Notes: generated from the sequence alone by a model not told the origin. 64,000 bases of DNA from CADCTB01 sp963768975 (GCA_963768975.1 CAVYKB010000019.1:495147-559146), one strand, 5' to 3'. Counted from the first letter of the stretch, positions 31,048-40,301 are shown. Translations and numbers: made by a program.

Positions 31048-32463
31048 TCAGCGGGTGAGCTGCACCCGCCAGGAGAGCTGGCCGCGGGTGGGCCCGACCG
31101 CGAGCCGGCAGGTGAAGGCACAGGACGGTTGGGTGTAGGTGTCCACGCTGGCGATACCGGACACGCCGGTGAGGCCGCGGCTGGCGTCATAGCCGAGGTC
31201 GTTCGGCCTGGCGTTGAAGTGGACGGCGAAGCCCGTCATCCAGTGACTGGCCTGGGGGTCGCTGACCCCCCATCCAGGGATCACCGTCATCGCCACCCGC
31301 CCGTCGCGGTAGCGGAACGTGAGCTCAGTGGCGTCGTTGTGCTGGTAGACGTACCGGTCCTCTTCGGGCTCGATGGTGTGGAACTCCGGGGCGAAGGCAT
31401 CCGCCTTGTTGCCGTCGAGGAGGATCCGGTGAGTGCTGCGCCGGGCCCGTCCGGTGCCGATCGAGGGGCCTTCGACCCGGTGGATCGAGCGCTCGGAAAC
31501 CTGTGCCGCATCGCAGTGCCGGAAGTAGCCGTCGCCGGGATACGCGTTGCGTGCCCCGGCCCGGCAGCCGGGGTTGAGCAGCAGCAACAGCCCGCCGGCG
31601 GCACCGGCGAGATCGACGTCGGCAGTCGCACCCAGGGCTGAGCCGATCTCGAAGGAGTCGGGCGTCATCCTGTAGTTGACCGACCACACCAGCTGCCCGC
31701 TCGCGCCGTTCAGGCCCACATACGTGGTCGTCCCGCACGTGGGGCAGTCCGGCCGCGGTGAAGCCATGTTGACGAGGGGTGTGAAGTAGCTGGCGCGCAC
31801 CTCGCTCAGGGTGGTTCGGATGGCCTCCGGCGTCTCGTCGAACCCGACGTCGTTGGGGACGGTGTACAGGCAGTTCGCCGGCGCGCATTCGTCGGTAGGA
31901 GGTGCGGTGCGCTCCAATGTCTTCCATATCTCGACGTGGAGGCCCTTGTACCCGTTTGGGGCATAGGTGCTGAACACGCCCCTGCTGATGGAGAGAACGC
32001 TCTTCGCCGCGTCGGGGGCGATCTCCGGTTCTGTGATGCCCGCGAAGTCTGCCTGCGCGTCGACGCCCCAGAGGCCCCGCACGATGCCCGGGGAGTCCTG
32101 GGTGTCGATCCAGGCCACCCACTGGTTGTTGGCCATGAGCCGGTCACCGGGCCGAATCAGCCCCTCATACGCGGCGTCGGTCCGCTGGACGAACTCGGCG
32201 ATCTTCGAAGTGGCGCTGGCCGAGCAGTTGGAAATCGGCGTCGAGAGCGCCGTCAGCGCTGCCACTTCCTCACGGCAGACCGGAGCCGGAGGAGGCGCAA
32301 CCCAGGGCATCGCCGGCGCAACGGAAACGGGTGGAACCACCGGGGGGACAGGAGAAGGCTCAGGCCCGGAGGGTGCGAACCCACCGGTGAGCAACACGGC
32401 GAGCGAGAGGGCGAGCGGCGCCAAACGCAGGCGGCGGCTCGCTCGGGCAGAGGATCGGCTCAT
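31048..32463 (-). CDS. Secreted protein of unknown function
   Basis: The 471-residue protein starts at ATG 32463 with a Sec signal peptide (basic SRSSARASRRLRLAP, then ALSLAVLLTGG). A Pro-rich linker follows (about residues 33-60), then a long extracytoplasmic domain with scattered Cys pairs (CPTC near residue 245 and others). I recognise no catalytic motif. The open frame runs on upstream to 32781 across the tRNA fragment, which is clearly not coding. The gene's 5' end lies 61 bases outside the left attachment repeat of the adjacent integrated element, so it belongs to the chromosome and not to the element. Function unknown. Confidence 0.6.
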   Translation of the reverse strand: MSRSSARASRRLRLAPLALSLAVLLTGGFAPSGPEPSPVPPVVPPVSVAPAMPWVAPPPAPVCREEVAALTALSTPISNCSASATSKIAEFVQRTDAAYEGLIRPGDRLMANNQWVAWIDTQDSPGIVRGLWGVDAQADFAGITEPEIAPDAAKSVLSISRGVFSTYAPNGYKGLHVEIWKTLERTAPPTDECAPANCLYTVPNDVGFDETPEAIRTTLSEVRASYFTPLVNMASPRPDCPTCGTTTYVGLNGASGQLVWSVNYRMTPDSFEIGSALGATADVDLAGAAGGLLLLLNPGCRAGARNAYPGDGYFRHCDAAQVSERSIHRVEGPSIGTGRARRSTHRILLDGNKADAFAPEFHTIEPEEDRYVYQHNDATELTFRYRDGRVAMTVIPGWGVSDPQASHWMTGFAVHFNARPNDLGYDASRGLTGVSGIASVDTYTQPSCAFTCRLAVGPTRGQLSWRVQLTR

Positions 32464-32523
32464 CAAGGTGGCTTGCGTGGCCTGGTCCTCCGAGGGGGCG
32501 TCCTCGCCCCCCGCTGCGCTTGA

Positions 32524-32570
32524 GGTGGGCGGTAAGGGATTTGAACCCCTGACCCCCTGCGCGTCATGCA
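32524..32570. repeat. Left attachment-site repeat: displaced 3' half of tRNA-Val(GAC)
   Basis: These 47 bases match 35128-35174 with a single mismatch (G at 32531, C at 35135). In the right copy they run from the anticodon loop to the 3' end of tRNA-Val(GAC). Here the 5' half of a tRNA is missing: the sequence after GCGTCATGCA is unrelated. This is the scar expected at the far end of an element integrated into the tRNA 3' end. Confidence 0.88.
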
Positions 32571-32621
32571 ATCTTCTATGGGGCGTCCGACCAGCCAATA
32601 TGTGCTCTGACCTGCGGTTTT

Positions 32622-32651
32622 GTTGACCGTGAGTGCCCGCCGTTGACCGTG
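32622..32651. repeat. Two direct GTTGACCGTG repeats
   Basis: GTTGACCGTG occurs at 32622-32631 and 32642-32651, 20 bases apart, just inside the left attachment repeat. Paired sites two helical turns apart near an att site are often arm-type binding sites for the integrase or excisionase; that is inference. Confidence 0.4.
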
Positions 32652-32803
32652 GTTTTCCAACATCTCGCGGCCTGGCCGCGGCCTGAGCGGGAGTTTGTAA
32701 CACCGCGCCGATGCTCGGGCCAACCCGCCGTCGCGGCGTTGGACCCCATCGCCGTCGAATCCTCAACCTGCTGCGCTTCATCGCTCCCTAGACTTATCGC
32801 GAG

Positions 32804-32965
32804 ATGTCCACCGAGCCAGTTCAGCCCCGCCACAGCGAGAGCCTTGAGCTTCCGGTCGAGGAGCTCCTCCGACGCGCCCGACCCCTGCCCCCGCATGACG
32901 AGATGGTGATCGACGACCTCAGCGAGGATGAAGGCGCCGCCTTCCTCGCGGCCCTGGAGGCGTGA
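32804..32965 (+). CDS. Antitoxin of a VapBC-like pair
   Basis: A 53-residue protein, ATG 32804 to TGA 32965, too short to be obvious but with coding-type codon use. It is acidic at its end (DDLSEDEGAAFLAALEA) and contains ELPVEELLRRARPLP. It overlaps the toxin start by four bases (GTGA), the typical order and coupling of antitoxin and toxin. No DNA-binding N-terminus of a known class is evident, so the family is not assigned. Confidence 0.65.
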   Translation: MSTEPVQPRHSESLELPVEELLRRARPLPPHDEMVIDDLSEDEGAAFLAALEA

Positions 32966-33393
32966 GCGTCCCGACGCCCCGCGGCCCGATCGTCATCGAT
33001 ACCGACGTATTCGGCGCCGACATCGTTCCCGGCTCCATGCTCAGCACGCTGTACGAGCCGATCATCGTCGGAAGGCCGGCCTTCATCTGCTTCCAGACAG
33101 CCGCCGAACTGCGGTACGGGGCGCTGCGACGGTCTTGGGGCGAGGTCAGGATGCGCAAGCTCGAAGCCAGGATCAACGAAGCCGAGACCGTGCATTCTGG
33201 GCCCGAGTTGGTTCTCACCTACGCGAAGCTGCGCGTCGATTGCGAGCGCATCGGCCACGCGCTCCACCAGCGCGAGCACGACGCCGACCGTTGGGTTGCC
33301 GCCACCGCGATTCGCCTCGGCGTCCCTCTCGTGTCGAACGACGGAATCTTCAAGAACGTCCCTGGGCTGCTGTTCGAAACGGCGAACGGATAA
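32962..33393 (+). CDS. PIN-domain ribonuclease toxin (VapC-like)
   Basis: The 143-residue protein has the PIN-fold acidic set: VIDTDVFG (first Asp), FQTAAELRYGA (Glu), HDADRWVAATA (Asp) and VPLVSNDGIF (fourth acidic site). VapC toxins cleave RNA, often tRNA or rRNA, and are held by the paired antitoxin. GTG 32962 overlaps the antitoxin stop. Lying inside a small integrated element, the pair probably stabilises it. VapC is the best class; a FitB-like PIN is possible. Confidence 0.88.
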   Translation: MSVPTPRGPIVIDTDVFGADIVPGSMLSTLYEPIIVGRPAFICFQTAAELRYGALRRSWGEVRMRKLEARINEAETVHSGPELVLTYAKLRVDCERIGHALHQREHDADRWVAATAIRLGVPLVSNDGIFKNVPGLLFETANG

Positions 33394-33533
33394 CCCATTC
33401 CCCCGCGACGGACACAGCTCCTCACGGCGGTGGCCGGAGCCGACCAAGATCACGCAGCAGTGGCGATACCGACCCCCGGAGCCCGATCAGCGTGCAGATA
33501 ACACACGGCACCTACGCGCCGCGCCGAGGAGAA

Positions 33534-34286
33534 TCACCCCGTCAGAGCGAGCAGTCGGCCGGTGCTCGGCTCGGCCGGGGGAGCAGGCGCCTGTACGACC
33601 TGAAGCTTGAAGTAGTAGGTCGCCCGCGTGTTGGCGCCCTCAAAGGTCGCGTTGACCGTGATCACGTGCGTGCCCGGGGGCAGATCGACCGTGAACCGGG
33701 ACGGGTTGGCGACTGGCGCCGACAGGGACGCGTTCGGTCCCGACGAGACCCTGAGCGCGGCCAGCGCCGGGGCTGCCTCGAAGCTCAGAGTGGCCACCTC
33801 TCCCTGGGTGACGGTCAGAGCCTGGGCTGGGTTCGGCCCCTGACCGGGGAGGAAGCCGGCGACGCGGCAGAGCGTCAGGCCGTCGGGCTGCGGCCAGCAG
33901 AAGTCGCCGAGGTCTCCCGCGACCTGACCAGATGAGGCGCTAAGGATCGCCCTCGGAGGCTCCAAGACCTCCCTGCGCGTCACCGTCGGAACGGTGGTCG
34001 TCGACGGCGGGATCGTGGTCGTGGTCGGGGCCGTGGTGGTGGTCGTAGTCGCCGTCCTCCTGGGGAGGTCCTCGCAGGCGACGCCCGGGGCCCCGGAGGA
34101 GGTCGGTCCGGGGGGACCATCCAGGCCCTCGGGGTCACCCGGGTGCTGGTCGAAGTACGCCTGGGCGTCCTCCTGGGAGGCGAAGTTCGAGCAGGTAACG
34201 CCGGTCGGCACCGAGTGATTTGCCCATGCCGGCACCGTTAAGAACGACAGCGCAACCGCCACGAGCACGATTCCAGCTCGTCTCAT
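33534..34286 (-). CDS. Secreted excalibur-like protein
   Basis: A 250-residue protein with a strong start: AAAGGAGG precedes ATG 34286. The signal peptide has GIVLVAVALSFLTVP and a likely cut after AWA. The mature N-terminus contains CSNFASQEDAQAYFDQHPGD and GVACEDLPRR, the layout of an excalibur calcium-binding domain in which the DxDxDG loop has been expanded. A Thr-rich linker follows (about residues 85-110), then a beta-rich C-terminal domain (about 150-245) with a Cys pair. It lies between the toxin-antitoxin pair and the integrase remnant, so it is cargo of the small element or an older resident. Calcium binding and function are unproven. Confidence 0.65.
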   Translation of the reverse strand: MRRAGIVLVAVALSFLTVPAWANHSVPTGVTCSNFASQEDAQAYFDQHPGDPEGLDGPPGPTSSGAPGVACEDLPRRTATTTTTTAPTTTTIPPSTTTVPTVTRREVLEPPRAILSASSGQVAGDLGDFCWPQPDGLTLCRVAGFLPGQGPNPAQALTVTQGEVATLSFEAAPALAALRVSSGPNASLSAPVANPSRFTVDLPPGTHVITVNATFEGANTRATYYFKLQVVQAPAPPAEPSTGRLLALTG

Positions 34287-34616
34287 CCCGCCTCCTTTAT
34301 CGCCGTCAGCGACCGTACCGCCGCCGAGTGTGAAGGAACAAGGCACTTAGCGATGAAGCCGCAGCGCCCAGCCGTTGATGGGACGATGATGAGACGGCGA
34401 AAGTTCCCATCGCGCCAGAGTTTCGGACGGGCCGAGGCCACCCGGTCAGTAACGCCGGATCCCGGACACTTGCGCAATGGCTTCGGTGTGAGCGATATCG
34501 CGCATCGTCCCCAACCCGCTGCCCACGGCAAGGTTGACGTCGGAGGGCAGCGGGTGCTGGCAACCGGTGGCCCGAGCGATCCCGTCCGCTCGGAGGCCCA
34601 GAAGGTACCGTGAACC
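34287..34616. other. Gap within the integrated element
   Basis: No gene is supported. On the minus strand a frame ending with TGA at 34446 encodes a plausible-looking C-terminal stretch (SDVNLAVGSGLGTMRDIAH), but its upstream part is antisense to the integrase remnant and no family is recognised. It may be the tail of another decayed gene. Confidence 0.35.
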
Positions 34617-35040
34617 CTGACGCCCGAGTCGACGTGCGACGAGCTGGCCGCCCACCTGGCCGCCCGGGACCACCAGCCGGAGGCGCGCGTGTGGACCGGC
34701 CGGCGAGGCGGCCTGCTCGCCCACAAGTGGTTCTACACGCACCGTTTCAAGCCTGTCGTCGAGGAGCTGTCCGACAGCGGGCTGCTGCCGACGATCGAGC
34801 GCCCGGCGGCCCCGACGGCAACGCCGGCACGTTCACGCTGCGATTCCACGACCTGGACATACCTGTGTTGCGCTGCTCATCGCCAAGGGCGCACAGCAGT
34901 ACGAGGTCATGGAGCACCTGGGCCACACCAACATTCGGACCACGATCAACACCTATGGGCACCTGTTCCCGAACGTCCGCGAGCGCATCCGCGTGGCCCT
35001 CGAAGACACCTGGGACGAGGGTCACCGCTCTGCTGGCTGA
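34617..35040 (+). pseudogene. Tyrosine recombinase (integrase) remnant
   Basis: Only the C-terminal catalytic half is left and it is spread over frames. An early part around WTGRRGGLLAHKWFYTHRFKPV is followed by FTLRFHDL in another frame, where the catalytic Arg-His region should be but is disrupted. ALLIAKGAQQYEVMEHLGHTN and TTINTYGHLFPNVRERI then give the HxxH-region and the catalytic Tyr context. At least two frameshifts and the loss of the N-terminal core-binding domain make it inactive. It sits directly beside the intact tRNA-Val(GAC), as expected for the integrase of the element that used that tRNA. Confidence 0.85.
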
Positions 35041-35127
35041 TCGCTCCCGCGGCCTGTCCGCGGCCTGGGCCTCCCGTGGACCTGCTGGCCAAAACCCGGA
35101 AAGTGCCTGTGACCTGCGGTTCTGAAG

Positions 35128-35174
35128 GGTGGGCCGTAAGGGATTTGAACCCCTGACCCCCTGCGCGTCATGCA
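35128..35174. repeat. Right attachment-site repeat within tRNA-Val(GAC)
   Basis: This copy, 47 bases and one mismatch from 32524-32570, coincides with the 3' half of the intact tRNA-Val(GAC). Together the pair defines the ends of the small integrated element. Confidence 0.88.
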
Positions 35175-35202
35175 GGTGCTCTGCCAACTGAGCTAACGGC
35201 CC
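35130..35202 (-). tRNA. tRNA-Val (anticodon GAC)
   Basis: A 73-base cloverleaf with acceptor arms GGGCCGT/ACGGCCC, D-arm TAGCTCAGTTGGCAGAGC, anticodon stem CCTGC/GCAGG around ATGACGC (anticodon GAC, reading GTC/GTT) and a T-arm with a normal TTCAAAT loop. The discriminator is A; CCA is not encoded. Its 3' half is repeated at 32524-32570 as an integration scar. Confidence 0.95.
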
Positions 35203-35215
35203 TCAGGACGAGACA

Positions 35216-38183
35216 CTACCGCGACTCGACGGGCGCGAAGCCCTGGCGGATTGTGTTCTCGCTCACCGTGCGGGGTTCGACGAACTGGAGGAGGTAGTCC
35301 GGGCCGCCGGCCTTGGAGCCCACCCCCGACAAGCCGTAGCCGCCGAAGGGCTGGCGGCCGACGACGGCCCCGGTGATCGACCGGTTGATGTAGACGTTCC
35401 CGGCCCGCAGCTCGGCGGCGGCCAGGCGGATGTGCGCCGGCGACCGCGAGACGAGGCCGGCCGTCAGGGCGAACTCGGTGTCGTTGGCCAGGGCAATGGC
35501 CTCGTCGAAGTCGCCGGCCCGGAACACGCTGAGTACGGGCCCGAAGATCTCCTCCCGGGCCAGCCGCCCGCCCGGGCGCACGTTGGAGACGACGGCCGGC
35601 GCCACGAAGTAACCCTCCGCAGGGACGTCGCCGCCGGCAAACACCACCTCCCCCTCAGTGCCCGCAAGCTCCACATAGGATCGGACCCGGGTCTGAGCGT
35701 CGGCGTCGATGAGAGGGCCAAGGTCGACCGCCATCTCGCGGGGGTGGCCCACCCGAAGGAGGCTGGTCGCACCCACGACGCGGTCCACGAGCTCGTCGTA
35801 GACGTCGTCGAGGACGATCAGCCGGGACAGGGCCGAGCACTTCTGGCCGGCGTAGCCGAACGCCGAGCCGATGGCGATCGGCACCGCCTGGTCCAGGTCG
35901 GCATCGGCATCGACCACCAGGGCGTTCTTGCCGCCCAGCTCGGCGATGACCCGCTTGATGTGGCGCTGCCCGGGCCGGACCTTGGCTGCGGACTCGACGA
36001 TGCCCAGACCGACGGGCTTGGAGCCGGTGAAGGCGACGAAGGACACCTCGGGGTGCTCGACGAGGTAGGCGCCCACCTCCTCGCCCACGCCGGGCAGGAA
36101 GGCGAGCGACGCCGGCCGGCAGGCCGCCGGCGTTCAGAGCCTCGACCAGCCGGGCGGCCACCGCCGGCGTCTGCTCCGCCGGCTTGAACAGCACGGCGTT
36201 GCCCGTCACCAGAGCGGCGGCCACCATGCCCGTGGGAATGGCCAGCGGGAAGTTCCAGGGCGAGATGACCACCCCGATCCCCCGGGCTTGGTAGCGCAAG
36301 CCGTTGTGCTCGCCGGGCGGCGACTGGACCGTACCGCCCTCGTCGAGGCGGATCGCCTCCCGCCCGTAGTACTCGCAGAAGTCGATCGCCTCGCAGACAT
36401 CCGCGTCGGCGTCCCGCCACGGCTTCCCGGCCTCGAAGACCTCCAGCGCGGCGAGCGCTGTGCGGCGGGAGCGCATCCACTCTGCGGCCCGGAACAGCAC
36501 GGCCGCCCGCTCCCGGACCGGCGTCCGCCGCCACGCCGGCCACGCGTGGCGAGCCGCCTCGAGGGCCTTCTCGGCCTCGGCCGGCCCGCACCGGGCGGAG
36601 CGGGCGACGACGGTGGAAGGGCACGACGGGTCGACGGAAACGATCTCGCCTTCCGTCGAGACAGCGTGGCCCCCGACACGGGCAGGAACCCACTCCCCCA
36701 GCTCGACCGAACCCACCGCCGCCGCCATGCCCGCCCGCACCGTCGACCGCCGCCACTCCGCCAGCGGCTCCGGCGAGTAGGCAGCCGGCCGGCCGGCGTC
36801 GGTCGGCGACCGGCGGGCCGGCGGCTCACGCTCGGGCAGGTGGTCGACCACCGGCGGGGCCACCAGGGCGGCCAGGTCCTGGCCCTCGACGAACCGCCGG
36901 CGCACGAAGCTCTCGTTGGCGGTGTTCTCCAGCAGCCGGCGGACGAGGTACGCCATGCCCGGCACCAGCTCGCCCACAGGCGCATAGACCCGCAGCCGCA
37001 ATCCAAGCTTGCGCACTGCGGCGTGGAGCGGTTCGGCCATCCCGTACAGGAGCTGGACCTCGTAGCCGTTGTCGGGGATGCCGAGGGACCGGGCGTACTC
37101 GACGGCGTAGGCCAGGGAGCGCAGGTTGTGGGTGCCGAAGGCGGCCCGCACGACCCCGTGGGCGTCGTGGAGGAGGCGGGTGCAGCGCTCGTAGTTGGCG
37201 TCGGTCTGAACCTTTTCGGCGAACACCGGCACCGGCCACCCCTCCGCCTCCGACGCCACCGTCTCGGTGTCCCAGTACGCCCCCTTGACCAGCCGCACCG
37301 TGACCGGCCGCTCCCGGCCCGACGCCCAGGCGATCAGGTCGGCCAAGTCCTCATGGGCGTCCTTCAGGTAGGCCTGGATGACGACGCCGGCGTCGAGCTC
37401 CGGCAGCTCGTCGAGCAGGTCCCGGAAGAGCTGGAGGGTGAGATCCTTGACCTCGTAGTGCTCGGCGTCGAAGTGGACGTAGGCGCCGGCCGCCGCCGCC
37501 TGGGCGAGCAGGGGTCGCAGCCGAGCCTTGGCGCCGGCCAACCCGTCGGCCCGAGTCAGTGGCGCGTAGCGGGTGGCCAGCGCGGTCGGCTTGAGGCTGA
37601 CGTTCACCCTCGGCAGCGGCCCCAGGTCGTCGGACTCGAGGCGGGGATCGGCGGCCCAGCGAGGGGCGGCAGCCGCCAGCGTGTGCAGCAGGTCTGCCAC
37701 CCTGGCCGCGTAGCGGTCGGCGTCGGCCTCGGTGAGGGTCTTCTCCCCCAGCAGGTCCACCGTCGCCGCGCTGCCGCCGGCCCACAGTCGGGCCAGGCCG
37801 TCCACTGCCTCGACCGGCGTCTGGCCGACGATGAACTGCTCGGCCACCCGGGTGATGCTGCGGCGGGCCAGGCCGGCGGCCGCGGCCTTGCCGAGGGGCA
37901 CGTGCTCGGCCAGGTCGAGGCCCAGGTCGAGGGCCTTGGGCACGTCAGCGCCGCCGTGCAGGTACTCGTCGAGGTGGCGGACGACGTCGCGGTCGTCGGT
38001 CGTGGCAGGGAACACGTCGACGAAGCGGAAGAGCTGGGTCTTGAACGACGGGTGCGACATGGCCCACTCGAGCATCCGCTCGCTCCACCAGGAGGAGGAG
38101 ACGATGCCCGAGCGTTCCTCGCCGCCCAGCTCGGCCAGCTGGCGGGCCAAAGCTGTGGCGGCTTTGTCGAGGGGGGCGGGCAT
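35216..38183 (-). pseudogene. putA: Bifunctional proline dehydrogenase / P5C dehydrogenase (PutA-type), single frameshift
   Basis: The N-terminal half is an FAD-dependent proline dehydrogenase barrel (VNVSLKPTAL, YVHFDAEHYEVKDLTLQ, RLVKGAYWDTE, AFGTHNLRSLAYA). The C-terminal half is an aldehyde dehydrogenase (VISPWNFPLAIPTGMVAAAL, FTGSKPVG, catalytic Cys in GYAGQKCSALSRL). Together they would oxidise proline to glutamate in about 990 residues. Near 36100-36112, after NAGGLPAG, one extra base moves the coding into another frame, which then continues cleanly as FLPGVGEEVGAYLVEHPE to the stop at 35216. The first frame meets no early stop but encodes nonsense to 35655. Both halves are otherwise intact, so the event is recent or a sequence error. 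ATG 38183 starts it. Confidence 0.88.
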
Positions 38184-38296
38184 ACCGCGACGTTACGTGG
38201 GGTGGCGCGCGAGTCGGCTCGCGCTGCCACGTGGCGTCGAGCGGGGAGATCCCGAGCCGGCGGAAGGGTCGTCGTTGTGGGCGCTCTCGGCGTTGA

Positions 38297-38404
38297 TCAA
38301 CGCTCTCTCGCCACCGGAACGGCATCGGTCTGGGCCGGCGCCGGCGGGGCGGCCAACCCAGCAACCAGAAGGATCGTGCCCGCTGCGAGCGCCACTCTTC
38401 TCAT
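38297..38404 (-). CDS. Short secreted peptide or truncated exported protein
   Basis: A 35-codon frame, ATG 38404 to TGA 38297, encodes a clean signal peptide (MRRVALAAGTILLVAGLAA, then PAPAQT) followed by only about ten mature residues. A strong GGAGGGAGG precedes the ATG. A short mature part is unusual; a longer exported protein truncated by a stop or frameshift is likely, since the following sequence stays open in other frames for about 30 codons. The gene lies between putA and the DUF5995 gene on the same strand. Confidence 0.4.
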   Translation of the reverse strand: MRRVALAAGTILLVAGLAAPPAPAQTDAVPVARER

Positions 38405-38445
38405 GCCCTCCCTCCGCATCGCGCCGTAGCTTCCCGTCTGTCACG

Positions 38446-39213
38446 TCAAGGCGCCCGCACCCGGCCAAGGGCATCCATGACGGCCACCACGTCGTCGGAC
38501 TCGGTGGCTGCCACAAGGTCCACCGCCCGCTGGAGCAGGCCGCCCGGGTTGGCCACGACCTTGCCCAGGATGGCGACGCTGCGGTCGAGCGAGTCCACCA
38601 GCTCGGCCCGCCGTGCGGGGTCGGCCGTCGACGCCAGGACAAGCGCCTGCGACCACGACTGGTTGCGGGCCACCCGAATGCTGAAGTTGAGGGTCTCGTC
38701 GTCCTCGCCGCCGCCGACTCGGTCCACGACATCCAGCAGGGGTGAGAACCGGCCGATGCACGCCCTCACCGTCGGCATCATGGAGCCCAGGACGTCGTTG
38801 ACGGCCATGAAGTCGTGGCGCAGGCCATGGATCGCGTCTCCTGGACAGATCTCGGCGGCGACGACGGCGAGGTCGAGGTTGATATGTGCGTTCATGCCCA
38901 GCAGGAGGTGCTGGAGGATGACCTTGTCCCCGCCGGCACCGAAGGCGACCTTCCAGCACCGAGGCACCGGTCGTCCCGCCTGCCCGTCGCCCAGGGGACC
39001 CAGGTAGCGGGCGGCGAAGCGCTCGACGAACCCGCACATGCGCTCCGCATCGTCGAAGGCGCCGGCGGCCACCCGGTCGCGGACGGCACTGGTGGTCTGG
39101 CGGTACATGGCCGCGAACCAACCCCGGCGGTCACCGCTCCGGCGGGCGGCGTCGACCTCTGCACCCAGCGTCTGCACAACCGCATCTATTTGACTAGTGG
39201 AAATAGGTGTCAC
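38446..39213 (-). CDS. DUF5995 family protein
   Basis: The 255-residue helical protein contains GDRRGWFAAMYRQTTSAVRD, HLLLGMNAHINLDLAVVAAE and GLRHDFMAVNDVLGSMMP, the conserved blocks of DUF5995. The His and Asp pattern (NAHINLD, HDFMAVND) suggests a metal-binding helical bundle of unknown function. GTG 39213 is used; GTG 39177 is also reasonable and would remove a 17-base overlap with the divergent SpoIID gene. Confidence 0.8.
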   Translation of the reverse strand: MTPISTSQIDAVVQTLGAEVDAARRSGDRRGWFAAMYRQTTSAVRDRVAAGAFDDAERMCGFVERFAARYLGPLGDGQAGRPVPRCWKVAFGAGGDKVILQHLLLGMNAHINLDLAVVAAEICPGDAIHGLRHDFMAVNDVLGSMMPTVRACIGRFSPLLDVVDRVGGGEDDETLNFSIRVARNQSWSQALVLASTADPARRAELVDSLDRSVAILGKVVANPGGLLQRAVDLVAATESDDVVAVMDALGRVRAP

Positions 39214-40288
39214 CGTCGACTACCGTCCGGTCGACCACAGCAGTCGATCCGGGGGGATCCCAATTCTCGCTTGCCGACGCGCTCCGGCGCGCACATTCGG
39301 CCTGGTGGCCCTGTCCGCCACGGTCGTCGCCCTGATCCCGGGGCCGGTGCGCGCGGCACCGGCCGGCGCCACGGCGATCCGGTTCGAGCCGGTCTCCTCC
39401 GGCGCCGGCGGGCTCACGGTGGCCGGCACGGGCAGCTTCCGGGGCGCCATCGAGGTGCGCAGGAACGGGCGAGGCCTGGCCGTGGTCAACCACTTGGCGC
39501 TCGAGGAGTACGTGCGGGGCATCGACGAGGTGCCTCCGAGCTGGCCGGCGGCCGCGCTCCAGGCCCAGGCCATCGCCGCCCGCACGTACGCGGCCCACAA
39601 GGCCCTGGCCGGCGAGGCCAGGTGGCGGGCGGTGGGCGCCGACATCTGCGCGACCCCCACCTGCCAGGTCTACCGGGGCCTCGACACCGAGCGCCGAGCC
39701 CAGGGCCACGGTTGGCTCCCCGCAGTGGAGGCGACGGCGGGGCGGGCCCTGATTGAGAGCGGCCGCCCGATCATGGCCAGCTACTCCTCCACGGCCAACG
39801 GGCCTCGGGCCATGAGCCAGAACGGCGCCCTTGCCATGGCCAACGAGGGTCGCTCGGCCGCCGAGATCCTTGCCACCTATTACGGCTTGCGCCCGACTCT
39901 GGCGACGGCGACGCTGCCGGCGGAAATAAGGGTGGCGCTGGAGATGAGCACGTCGACCGTGCGGCTCACCGCTGCCGGCCCGTTCCGGGTGGTCGACGGC
40001 GCCGGCACGCCGCTGGCCACCGGCAGCGCCGGCGAATGGGCGGTCGTGGCCGGCGGCGACGGGGTGCGGCTGGTCCCGCCGGCCTCCTACACCGGCGAGC
40101 CGGCGCCTCCGCCGGCCGCCGCACCCGAGCTCGGCGCCGAGGCGCCGGCGGCGATCCGCCGGCCCGGGCGAATGGTGCTCGCCGCCGGGCCGGCGAAGAC
40201 GGCCGGCGGGTGGGCGATGGCCGCCGCGGTGCTTGCGCTGGGCACGGCGGCCATGACCATCACCGTCAGGCGGCGACGGCCCGTCTAG
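39197..40288 (+). CDS. SpoIID/LytB-domain cell-wall protein
   Basis: The protein of about 363 residues has a signal-peptide-like helix (FGLVALSATVVALIPG, about residues 35-50) and a SpoIID/LytB domain with LEEYVRGIDEVPPSWPAAALQ and AQAIAARTYAAH, the signature of peptidoglycan-acting lytic transglycosylase relatives. The catalytic Glu of SpoIID would correspond to the EVPPSW glutamate. A Pro/Ala-rich stretch and a C-terminal membrane helix (AMAAAVLALGTAAMTITV) with a basic tail RRRRPV follow, so the domain is anchored and faces the wall. GTG 39197 is the only canonical start well before the helix, but it gives a long N-region and overlaps the divergent gene. Confidence 0.82.
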   Translation: MEIGVTVDYRPVDHSSRSGGIPILACRRAPARTFGLVALSATVVALIPGPVRAAPAGATAIRFEPVSSGAGGLTVAGTGSFRGAIEVRRNGRGLAVVNHLALEEYVRGIDEVPPSWPAAALQAQAIAARTYAAHKALAGEARWRAVGADICATPTCQVYRGLDTERRAQGHGWLPAVEATAGRALIESGRPIMASYSSTANGPRAMSQNGALAMANEGRSAAEILATYYGLRPTLATATLPAEIRVALEMSTSTVRLTAAGPFRVVDGAGTPLATGSAGEWAVVAGGDGVRLVPPASYTGEPAPPPAAAPELGAEAPAAIRRPGRMVLAAGPAKTAGGWAMAAAVLALGTAAMTITVRRRRPV

Positions 40289-40301
40289 CGTCACCCTCCG
40301 T

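Larger units (their letters stand above)
32524..35174. mobile_element. Small integrated element (decayed integrative element) at tRNA-Val(GAC)
   Basis: About 2.65 kb is bounded by the 47-bp tRNA-derived direct repeats at 32524-32570 and 35128-35174. Inside are, in order: a leader with two GTTGACCGTG repeats, a VapBC-like toxin-antitoxin pair, a secreted protein gene on the other strand, and a broken tyrosine-recombinase gene ending 89 bases from the intact tRNA. This is the canonical arrangement of an integrase-carrying element that uses a tRNA 3' end as attB. With the integrase broken it should be stranded. The flanking secreted-protein and putA genes lie outside. Confidence 0.78.

Noticed and set aside
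34446..34742. Minus-strand frame overlapping the integrase remnant
   Set aside because: Its first half is antisense to recombinase sequence, and the remaining 50 residues match nothing I know.
36288..38429. A 713-codon plus-strand open frame opposite putA
   Set aside because: It is antisense to well-conserved proline and P5C dehydrogenase motifs and has the low-complexity composition of a GC-rich shadow frame.
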